Assembly: GCF_001422735.1 (NCBI RefSeq)
Contig: NZ_LMLZ01000020.1
Coordinates: 715,272 to 779,271 of the forward strand
Direction of reading: 5' to 3'
Source of the DNA: Acidovorax sp. Leaf78
Lineage (GTDB): Bacteria; Pseudomonadota; Gammaproteobacteria; Burkholderiales; Burkholderiaceae_C
Length of the DNA: 64,000 nucleotides
Shown: positions 34,531 through 42,117 of the stretch, piece after piece
How positions within the stretch are numbered: position 1 is the stretch's first letter
Layout of the letters: each line of letters starts with the position of its first letter
Notes under the pieces: generated by a model
The model's input: only the letters and a program-made list of their open reading frames with translations
The model's database searches: none
Told to the model about the DNA's origin: nothing
Translations under genes and position numbers: made by a program

Positions 34531-37500
34531 ATGACCGAATCCGCGCCTCCTACCTCCCCGCCAGCAGCAGCCCCGCCCACTGCCCCCAAAACCGCGCCGC
34601 TGCGCATCACCTTCCCGGAGTCGCTGCCGGTGTCGGGCAGGCGCGAGGAGATCATGGCGGCCATCGAGAAGCACCAGGTCGTGATCGTGTGCGGCGAGAC
34701 GGGCTCGGGCAAGACCACGCAGCTGCCCAAGATCGCGCTGGCGCTGGGCCGTGGCAAGTGCAATGCCAAGCCGGGCCAGAAGGGCCAGCTCATCGGCCAC
34801 ACCCAGCCGCGCCGCATTGCCGCCAGCAGCGTGGCCAAGCGCATTGCCGAAGAACTGAACACCCCGCTCGGTGACGTGGTGGGCTTCAAGGTTCGCTTTC
34901 AGGACCGGCTGTCGCGCGATGCGTCGGTCAAGCTGATGACCGACGGCATCTTGCTGGCCGAGACGCAGACCGACCCGCTGCTCAAGGCCTACGACACCAT
35001 CATCATCGACGAGGCGCACGAGCGCAGCCTGAACATCGACTTCCTGCTGGGCTACATCCGCCAGATCCTGCCGCGCCGGCCGGACCTCAAGGTCATCGTC
35101 ACGTCGGCCACCATCGATGCGGACCGGTTTGCGAAGCATTTCGAATCCACCAAAGGACCCGCGCCCATCATCTACGTGTCGGGGCGCACGTTCCCTGTTG
35201 AGCAACGCTGGCGCGCCTTCGAGGACACGCGCGACTACGGCCTCAATGAAGCCATCGCCGATGGGGTGGACGAACTCTGGCAGGGCAATGCCGGTGGCGA
35301 CATCCTCATCTTCCTGCCCGGCGAGCGCGAGATCCGCGAGGCGGCCGACCACCTGCGCAAGCACCTGGCCCACCAACCGGTCATGCGCAATGCCGAGGTG
35401 CTGCCGCTGTTCGCCCGCCTGTCGCAGGCCGAGCAGGACCGCATCTTTGACGGCCACACCGGCCGCCGCCTGGTGCTGGCGACCAATGTGGCCGAGACCT
35501 CGCTCACCGTGCCGGGCATCCGGTACGTCATTGACGCAGGCACGGCGCGCGTGAAGCGCTATTCTTTCCGTAGCAAGGTGGAGCAGTTGCTGGTCGAGCC
35601 CATCAGCCAGGCCGCGGCCAACCAGCGCGCGGGCCGCTGCGGGCGCGTGGCCAACGGCATCTGCATCCGCCTGTACGACGAGGCGGACTTCAACGCCCGC
35701 CCGCGCTTCACCGACCCCGAAATCCTGCGGTCATCGCTGGCCGGCGTCATCCTGCGCATGAAGTCGCTGCACCTTGGCGACGTGGTGCAGTTTCCGTTCA
35801 TCGAGGCCCCGTCGGGCCGCGCCATTGCCGACGGCTACCAGCTGCTGGCCGAGCTGGGCGCGGTGGACGAGGCCAACGAGCTCACGCCCATGGGCGTGGA
35901 GCTGTCGCGCCTGCCGCTGGACCCGCGTGTGGGCCGCATGATTCTGGAGGCGCGCGACCGCAAGGCGCTCGACGAAGTGCTGGTCATCGCCAGCGCCCTG
36001 AGCGTGCAGGACGTGCGCGACCGGCCCATGGAGGCCCAGCAGCAGGCCGACCAGGCGCATGCCAAGTTCGACGACGAAAAGAGCGAATTCAGCGGCTACC
36101 TCAAGCTCTGGAAGTGGATCAACGAGGCCCGCGGCGGCGCGCCCACGCTGCCCTCGGCCCGCGCGCAGAAGGCCATGGCCCACCAGCGCGCCCCGTCGCA
36201 GGCCCACCTGCCCGTGGCCCAGCGGCTGGTGGCCGCTGCGGCACCCGCGCCCGCCGTGGCCAGTGCCTCGGCACCGGCGCCCACTCACAAGCTGAGCAAC
36301 CGCCAGTACGAGCAGTTGCTGCGCCAGAACTTCATCAGCATCCGCCGCCTGCGCGAGTGGCGCGACATCCACACCCAGCTGCTCACCGTGGTCACCGAGC
36401 ACAAGTGGCCCATCAACACGCAGCCTGCCAGCTACGAGCAACTGCACCTGTCCATGCTGGCCGGGCTGCTGGGCAACATCGGCGCGCGCAGCGAAGAGGA
36501 AGACTGGTACCTGGGCGCGCGCGGCATCAAGTTCTACAAGCACCCGGGCGCGCACCTGTCGAAGAAGCCCGGCCGCTGGATCGTAGCGGCCGAACTGGTG
36601 GAGACCACGCGCCTGTTCGGCCGGGGCATCGCCGCCATCGAGCCGCAGTGGATCGAGCAGGTGGGCGGCCATCTGCTGAAAAAGCAGCTGCTCGACCCGC
36701 ACTGGGAGAAGAAGTCGGCCGAGGTGACGGCACTGGAGCGCGCCACGCTCTACGGCATCGTGATCTACAGCGGCCGCCGCATCAACTTCGGCAAGATCGA
36801 CCCGTACGCTGCACGCGAGATCTTCATCCGCGAAGCGCTGGTGGGTGGCAACTGGGAGACCAAGCTGCCGTTCTTGGCCGCCAACCAGAAGATGATTGCC
36901 AAGGTCGAAGAGCTCGAACACAAGTCGCGCCGACAGGACGTGCTGGTGGACGACGAGCTCATCTACGCCTTTTACGACCAGCAACTGCCGCCGGACATCT
37001 GCAACGGCCATGGCTTCGAGGCCTGGTACCGCGAAGAGTCGAAGAAGCGCCAGATGGGCGCCGCGCCCGGCCAGCCCGAGCTGCTCAAGCTCACGCGCGA
37101 AGAACTCATGCGCCACGAGGCCGCGGGCATCACCAGCAACGCGTTTCCCAAGACGGTGCGCCTGGGTGGGGTGGACTGCACAGCCACCTACCTGCACGAG
37201 CCCGGCGACCCGCGTGACGGCATCACCGTGACCATCCCGCTGTTCGTGCTCAACCAGGTGAACGACGAGCGCTGCGAGTGGCTGGTGCCCGGCATGCTCA
37301 AGGACAAGATCCAGGCCCTGCTCAAGAGCCTGCACCAGCGCCCGCGCAGCCGCTTCGTGCCGCTGCCCGAGTCGGCCACGCGCCTGGCCGCGTTGTTCAA
37401 CACGCCCGAGCGGTTTGGCACCGGCAGCCTCACGGACGCACTGCTCAAGCAGGTGCGCGACGAGACATCGCTCGATGTGAAGCGCGCCGACTTCAAGCTG

Positions 37501-38694
37501 GACATGCTCAGCCCGCACCTGTTCATGAACTTCCGCGTGGTGGACGAGCACGGCCGCCAACTGGGCCATGGCCGCAACCTGGGCGCCCTGAAGGCCGAAT
37601 GGGGCGCCAAGGCGCGGGGCGCCTTCCAGGCGCTGGCGGGACTCAAGCTCGGTGGTGGCAGCGGTGGTGGCGCTGCAGACAGTGCAAATATTGAGCAAAA
37701 ACAGCCTCTACCGCTTGCTGGGCGAGCGCAAGCAGCTATTGAATCAGTAGCAAAAGGCGGGGCGGGTGCCAAAGCCGCACCGGCTGCAGCGCCGTCTTCT
37801 GCCCCGGCTGCGCCCGCGGGCCAGCGCTACACCGCCTGGACCTTTGGCGAGCTGCCCGAGCTGATGGAGATCAAGAAGAGTGGCCAGACCCTGGTGGGCT
37901 TTCCGGCGCTCATCGACGGCGGTGATGCGGTGACCATCGAAGTCTTCGACGAGCCCGAAGTGGCCGCCGCCAAGCACCGCGCCGGGCTGCGCCGCCTGTT
38001 TGCGCTACAGATCAAGGACGCGCTCAAGTACCTGGAAAAGAACATCCCCGACCTGCAGAAAATGGCCGTGGCCTACATGCAGGTCGGCCGGTCGCCGGAC
38101 GGCACCGGCGGCGGCACGCAGGAAGAGCTGCGCGCCCAGATCATCGACGTGGCGCTGGACCGCGCGTTCCTGCTCGACCCGCTGCCCACCGACGAGTACG
38201 CCTTCAAGCGCCGCATGGAAGAGGGCCGGGGCCGCCTGACCTTGATCGCCAACGAAGTGGCGCGGCTGGCCTCGGGCATCCTGGTCGAGTACGCCGCCGC
38301 CGCCCGCAAGATCAAGGACACCAAGAACGCCCCCGACGCCACGCAGGACGCGCAGCAGCAACTGCAGCGCCTGGTGCCCAAGCAGTTCATCGCGCAGGCG
38401 CCCTGGACTCAGCTGGCGCACTTTCCGCGCTACCTCAAGGCCATCACGCTGCGGCTGGACAAGTACCGCGCCGACCCCGCCCGCGACGCCGCCAAGCTGG
38501 CTGAACTGCGCCCGCAAGAGCAGCGTTACTGGCGCCTGGTGGCCGAGCGCAAGGGCGCGGTGGATGCCCGCATGCAGGAGCTGCGCTGGCTGCTGGAAGA
38601 GCTGCGCGTGAGCTTCTTCGCGCAGGAACTGCGCACGCCGCAGCCAGTGAGCGTCAAGCGGCTGGACAAGCTGTGGGCGCAGATTCAGAGTTAG
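34531..38694 (+). CDS. hrpA: ATP-dependent RNA helicase HrpA
   Basis: A DEAH-box helicase of about 1387 residues, slightly longer than the 1300 of E. coli HrpA, which rescues stalled or collided ribosomes. Walker A is GETGSGKTT at about residues 55-63, the DEAH box is in IIIDEAHERS, and motif VI lies in QRAGRCGRV. The C-terminal half matches the HrpA-specific region. A low-complexity linker at about 1040-1105 (LGGGSGGGAAD and an Ala-rich run) contains a full copy of dispersed repeat 1, read in frame. The start could also be 12 bases upstream. A divergent promoter region is shared with the serine hydrolase. Confidence 0.95.
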   Translation: MTESAPPTSPPAAAPPTAPKTAPLRITFPESLPVSGRREEIMAAIEKHQVVIVCGETGSGKTTQLPKIALALGRGKCNAKPGQKGQLIGHTQPRRIAASSVAKRIAEELNTPLGDVVGFKVRFQDRLSRDASVKLMTDGILLAETQTDPLLKAYDTIIIDEAHERSLNIDFLLGYIRQILPRRPDLKVIVTSATIDADRFAKHFESTKGPAPIIYVSGRTFPVEQRWRAFEDTRDYGLNEAIADGVDELWQGNAGGDILIFLPGEREIREAADHLRKHLAHQPVMRNAEVLPLFARLSQAEQDRIFDGHTGRRLVLATNVAETSLTVPGIRYVIDAGTARVKRYSFRSKVEQLLVEPISQAAANQRAGRCGRVANGICIRLYDEADFNARPRFTDPEILRSSLAGVILRMKSLHLGDVVQFPFIEAPSGRAIADGYQLLAELGAVDEANELTPMGVELSRLPLDPRVGRMILEARDRKALDEVLVIASALSVQDVRDRPMEAQQQADQAHAKFDDEKSEFSGYLKLWKWINEARGGAPTLPSARAQKAMAHQRAPSQAHLPVAQRLVAAAAPAPAVASASAPAPTHKLSNRQYEQLLRQNFISIRRLREWRDIHTQLLTVVTEHKWPINTQPASYEQLHLSMLAGLLGNIGARSEEEDWYLGARGIKFYKHPGAHLSKKPGRWIVAAELVETTRLFGRGIAAIEPQWIEQVGGHLLKKQLLDPHWEKKSAEVTALERATLYGIVIYSGRRINFGKIDPYAAREIFIREALVGGNWETKLPFLAANQKMIAKVEELEHKSRRQDVLVDDELIYAFYDQQLPPDICNGHGFEAWYREESKKRQMGAAPGQPELLKLTREELMRHEAAGITSNAFPKTVRLGGVDCTATYLHEPGDPRDGITVTIPLFVLNQVNDERCEWLVPGMLKDKIQALLKSLHQRPRSRFVPLPESATRLAALFNTPERFGTGSLTDALLKQVRDETSLDVKRADFKLDMLSPHLFMNFRVVDEHGRQLGHGRNLGALKAEWGAKARGAFQALAGLKLGGGSGGGAADSANIEQKQPLPLAGRAQAAIESVAKGGAGAKAAPAAAPSSAPAAPAGQRYTAWTFGELPELMEIKKSGQTLVGFPALIDGGDAVTIEVFDEPEVAAAKHRAGLRRLFALQIKDALKYLEKNIPDLQKMAVAYMQVGRSPDGTGGGTQEELRAQIIDVALDRAFLLDPLPTDEYAFKRRMEEGRGRLTLIANEVARLASGILVEYAAAARKIKDTKNAPDATQDAQQQLQRLVPKQFIAQAPWTQLAHFPRYLKAITLRLDKYRADPARDAAKLAELRPQEQRYWRLVAERKGAVDARMQELRWLLEELRVSFFAQELRTPQPVSVKRLDKLWAQIQS
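37686..37755 (-). repeat. Dispersed hairpin repeat family 1, copy E, inside hrpA
   Basis: On the minus strand it reads TTTTGCTACTGATTCAATAG, then CTGCTTGCGCTCG, a loop and AGCAAGCGGTAGAGGCTGTTTTT, the full repeat. On the plus strand it keeps the hrpA frame and encodes about residues 1053-1075 (NIEQKQPLPLAGRAQAAIES). Confidence 0.85.
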
Positions 38695-38749
38695 GCAGTT
38701 CGCGTGATGGTCGCCAACTTGAAATTGAAAGCTATATAGCGCCTCTCGA

Positions 38750-39349
38750 CTAAAGTGCAGGAAATAGCTGATTGATCAAATCCCGCACTGCCATGAATTC
38801 CCAGCTCAAGTTAGGTTTCAAATGCACCTCGCCATGCGCTAGTGCGTTGCGAATATGGCGGAAGGCTTCCACCAGCCCCTTGGCAAAGTCCTGCTCGTGT
38901 AGAGGTCCCACAAAGGGTGTGTGAGGTACTCCCATGAAACGCAGCATTGCCAAATGCTCAGCCTCTCGCTCGGCACGGTAGGCCGAGGCTTCGAAATTAA
39001 CGTCCAGCAACCAGCGCCGTTCTAGCGCAGTGTCTAACAGCGCTTTAAGAGTGAACTTATCCGTATTTAGCCCTTCCATTTTGGCGCGCGCCTTGATGGC
39101 GGCTTCCCCCGCCACATGTATTTGCATCAGAGCCACCTGCAACAAGCGGTAGTTAAAGAATGCGTACAGCCAAGTGTTGCGCGCGTTCTCGTAATGTTGC
39201 TGAACGTCTCTAGGTGCGCCGCCGTGTAGTGCTAAACCCTCGATTAACGCGTGGTGCTGTTCCAAAGTGCGATCGCCGATAGACCACCAGCGCTCATCTC
39301 GCGCCAATACGGAGGCTAGCGGCTCTAGGCCATCTGGTAGGTCAGTCAT
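38750..39349 (-). CDS. HEPN-like protein in an AT-richer segment
   Basis: A 199-residue, mostly helical protein. The start at MTDLPDGLEP is chosen over one 7 codons earlier; neither has a clear ribosome binding site. Near the C-terminus R167-NALA-H172 (in FRHIRNALAHGEVHL) matches the RX4-6H motif of HEPN domains, many of which are RNases in toxin-antitoxin or defence systems. Base composition is near half GC, well below the neighbours, which suggests recent acquisition. No antitoxin-like or nucleotidyltransferase partner is adjacent. The HEPN call rests on the motif and helical pattern only. Confidence 0.65.
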   Translation of the reverse strand: MTDLPDGLEPLASVLARDERWWSIGDRTLEQHHALIEGLALHGGAPRDVQQHYENARNTWLYAFFNYRLLQVALMQIHVAGEAAIKARAKMEGLNTDKFTLKALLDTALERRWLLDVNFEASAYRAEREAEHLAMLRFMGVPHTPFVGPLHEQDFAKGLVEAFRHIRNALAHGEVHLKPNLSWEFMAVRDLINQLFPAL

Positions 39350-39375
39350 GATGAAAAAGTGCCCAAGCAAGGTAA

Positions 39376-39702
39376 GCCAGCGCGCGTGTTGGAGTCGGGA
39401 ACCACCTCGGCTTCGACTTCGCAGAACATGTACAGGGGGTAGCCGACTTCGGCGACGTTTCAGGCCTTGAACGTTTACGTAATCAGATAGCCGGCATAGC
39501 CAAAGCCTCTATTAAAAAGAAACTCGCAGACCGACACGCCAAAAGCTGCGTGTATGTCACGGGCAAATGCCAGCCGGCAGCTGTCAACAGTGCATCAAAG
39601 GTTGCTATGGTTGTCGCATCTGGCGTTATGCGTTTCCTCCCGGCAATTCTAGGTGGGTGCCATACGTTGGAGCATAGTGGGACTGCAGGAGTGTTGAGGT
39701 AG
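39376..39702 (+). pseudogene. Possible gene relic without start codon
   Basis: A 109-codon plus-strand frame is open from a stop at 39373 to a stop at 39700, with no start codon in its first half. The translation has natural composition in part (GFDFAEHVQGVADFGDVSGL, then RLRNQIAGIAKASIKKKLAD). It lies in the AT-richer segment after the HEPN-like gene, so it may be the tail of a transferred gene. It could also be chance. The rest of 39350-39827 shows no gene. Confidence 0.25.
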
Positions 39703-39827
39703 GCGGGATAGCTGGGCCCGCGTCGCAAGGGCTCGTGCGTCACATGTGTGACCGTGCATCGGGCCATCCCCCTTGTCTCCGTCTGATGTGGCCCCTAGGC
39801 TGGAGGGCTAAGGAGACTGTCTGCCTC

Positions 39828-41519
39828 ATGCGCCCTCACTACAAGTTCTGGCCCCACCGCCTGCCCAAGGCCATCACGCTGCCTGCCACCTCGCTGTGGG
39901 ACAACCTGGCCATCAGCGCGCGCCGCTACCCGGACAAGGCGGCGCTGGTCTTTTTTGGCAGCACGCTGACCTACCGGCAACTGGTGGAAGGTGCCGAGCG
40001 CCTGGCCGCGCGGCTGGCGGACCTGGGCGTGCAGCGCGGCGACCGCGTGGTGCTGTGCATGCAGAACTGCCCCCAGCTGGTGATGGCGCACTTCGCCATC
40101 CTGCGCGCCAACGCCGTGGTGGTGCCGGTCAACCCGATGAACCGGGCTGAAGAGCTCAAGCACTACATCACCGACCCCGACACCAAGGTGGCGCTGACCA
40201 CCGGCGACCTGGCCGCCGAGATGGCCAAGGCCAGCAACGCGCTGCCCGCGGGCGAGCGCCTGGCGCACCTGGTGGTGACGCAGTTCACCGATGCCTTCGA
40301 TGTGAATGTGACCGGGGCCGATGCCCCCCCGGAGGCCTGGATGGAGTGGCTGGGCACACGCCACCCGCTGCCCGTGCTCGACGGCGGCCAGGCCCATGCG
40401 TGGACCGACGCGCTCGACATTGCGCAGGCGCCGCCCGAGCTGCTGGTGGGCCCGAACGACCTGGCGCTGCTGCCCTACACCAGCGGCACCACCGGCCTGC
40501 CCAAGGGCTGCATGCACCTGCACAAAAGCATCGTGCACAACGCGGCCGCGGGCGCGCTGTGGGGCACGGGCTCGGTTGACAGCGTCACGCTGGCCGTGGT
40601 GCCCATGTTCCACATCACCGGCATGGTGAGCGTGATGCACACGGCCATCTACTCGGCCGCCACGCTGGTCATCATGCCCCGGTGGGACCGCGACCTGGCC
40701 GGGCGCCTCATCTCGCGCTACCAGGTCACCAACTGGACCAACATCCCCACCATGGTCATCGACCTGCTGGGCAGCCCCAACTTTGCCAGCTACGACCTCT
40801 CCAGCCTCGTCTACATCGGCGGCGGTGGCGCGGCCATGCCGCAGGCCGTGGCGCAGCGCCTGCTGGAGCAGTACGGGCTGCGGTATTCCGAAGGCTACGG
40901 CCTGACCGAGACCGCCGCGCCGTCGCACTCCAACCCGCCGGACCACCCCAAGCAGCAGTGCCTGGGCATCCCGTTCATGAGCACCGATGCGCGCGTGGTC
41001 GACCCCGACACCCTGCAGGAAATGCCCGTGGGTGAGCAGGGCGAGATCATCATCCACGGCCCCGAGGTGTTCGAGGGCTACTGGAAACGCCCGGACGCCA
41101 CGGCTTCGGCCTTCATCGAATTCGAGGGCAAGCGGTTCTTCCGCTCGGGCGACCTGGGCCGCATGGACGAGGACGGCTATTTCTTCCTGACCGACCGCTT
41201 GAAACGCATGATTAACGCCAGCGGCTTCAAGGTCTGGCCGGCCGAGGTCGAGGCGCTGATGTTCCGCCACCCCGCCATCCAGGAGGCCTGCATCATCGCC
41301 GCCAAGGACAGCTACCGCGGCGAGACGGTCAAGGCCGTGGTGGTGCTGCGCGCATCGCACAAGGACACCACCACCGAGCAGCAGATCATCGACTGGTGCC
41401 GCGAGAACATGGCGGTCTACAAGGTGCCGCGGATCGTGCAGTTTGTGAGTGCATTGCCCAAGAGTGGCAGTGGAAAGGTGATGTGGCGCGCGCTGCAGGA
41501 GCAGGAAGCGCAGCAGTAG
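39828..41519 (+). CDS. Long-chain fatty acid-CoA ligase-like AMP-binding enzyme
   Basis: A 563-residue adenylate-forming enzyme that activates a carboxylic acid with ATP and joins it to CoA. The P-loop is LLPYTSGTTGLPKGCMHLH at about residues 212-230. Further motifs are YSEGYGLTETAAP, RSGDLGRMDEDGYFF and a C-terminal catalytic lysine in LPKSGSGKVMWR. Substrate specificity (long-chain, aromatic or other) is not certain. ATG at 39828 follows AAGGAGA by 12 bases; an upstream frame from 39735 begins in the AT-rich segment. A beta-ketothiolase lies 7 kb away but not in an operon. Confidence 0.9.
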   Translation: MRPHYKFWPHRLPKAITLPATSLWDNLAISARRYPDKAALVFFGSTLTYRQLVEGAERLAARLADLGVQRGDRVVLCMQNCPQLVMAHFAILRANAVVVPVNPMNRAEELKHYITDPDTKVALTTGDLAAEMAKASNALPAGERLAHLVVTQFTDAFDVNVTGADAPPEAWMEWLGTRHPLPVLDGGQAHAWTDALDIAQAPPELLVGPNDLALLPYTSGTTGLPKGCMHLHKSIVHNAAAGALWGTGSVDSVTLAVVPMFHITGMVSVMHTAIYSAATLVIMPRWDRDLAGRLISRYQVTNWTNIPTMVIDLLGSPNFASYDLSSLVYIGGGGAAMPQAVAQRLLEQYGLRYSEGYGLTETAAPSHSNPPDHPKQQCLGIPFMSTDARVVDPDTLQEMPVGEQGEIIIHGPEVFEGYWKRPDATASAFIEFEGKRFFRSGDLGRMDEDGYFFLTDRLKRMINASGFKVWPAEVEALMFRHPAIQEACIIAAKDSYRGETVKAVVVLRASHKDTTTEQQIIDWCRENMAVYKVPRIVQFVSALPKSGSGKVMWRALQEQEAQQ

Positions 41520-41618
41520 CACGGCGAGCCCGGGCTGAAGCGATGCCCACCTTGGCTCCCTCCCGGCGTTCAGAAGGGCCGGGGAGAGGGGCCGTGTTCA
41601 AGGCCCCGCTTGCACCCC

Positions 41619-41993
41619 TCAGTGCTGCGGCCCCGCCAGCGTCAACTCGCCCAAATCCCGCTCCAGCAGGGCCGGGTCGCCCAGCTGCAGTTCGATCAGG
41701 CGGCGCAGGTGGGTCACGCTGTCCAGGTCGATGCCGCGGCACAGCAGGCCGGCGTGCAGGCCCTCGACATGGGCGATTTCGGTGGACATGGCGATGTGGT
41801 TGCCCGTCTCGGCCAGCGGGATGGTGAGCTGGCACAGCATGCCTGCTTCCAGGTCAGCCTGGGCGGGGGCCACCAGCAACGCGCCCTTCAGGGACAAGTC
41901 CAGCACATGCACGCTGAACGCATCCGTGGCGGTGGTCAGCAGGGCCGGTGCGTCGAAACCAACGCGGACGAAGTGGCGCCGTTCATGGGGCAT
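41619..41993 (-). CDS. PilZ domain protein
   Basis: A 124-residue single PilZ domain, a c-di-GMP receptor. Both binding motifs are present: RRHFVR near the N-terminus (RxxxR) and DLSLKG (DxSxxG) about 25-30 residues later. The ATG at 41993 is chosen over one 12 codons upstream because the domain starts there. It lies 125 bases from and divergent to a large GGDEF-EAL protein, suggesting local c-di-GMP signalling. Its output target is unknown. Confidence 0.9.
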   Translation of the reverse strand: MPHERRHFVRVGFDAPALLTTATDAFSVHVLDLSLKGALLVAPAQADLEAGMLCQLTIPLAETGNHIAMSTEIAHVEGLHAGLLCRGIDLDSVTHLRRLIELQLGDPALLERDLGELTLAGPQH

Positions 41994-42117
41994 CGCTGTC
42001 TCCTGGGCGAAGCGGGTGGTGGGGCACATGCTACTCCAAGCGCACCGGTCGGAAATTACGTTTGGATGTTTTTACTAGCTTTCGGTAACATATGGCTTTC
42101 TCCCATGGGATCAGCTT

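Noticed and set aside
38715..38775. GAAAGCTATATAGCGCC segment resembling repeat family 1
   Set aside because: It has AGCTAT and TAGCTG words but no matching stem or T-run, and it overlaps the end of the HEPN-like gene.
39483..39767. 94-codon minus-strand frame in the AT-richer segment
   Set aside because: No ribosome binding site, no recognisable motif, and it crosses the apparent junction with GC-rich DNA.
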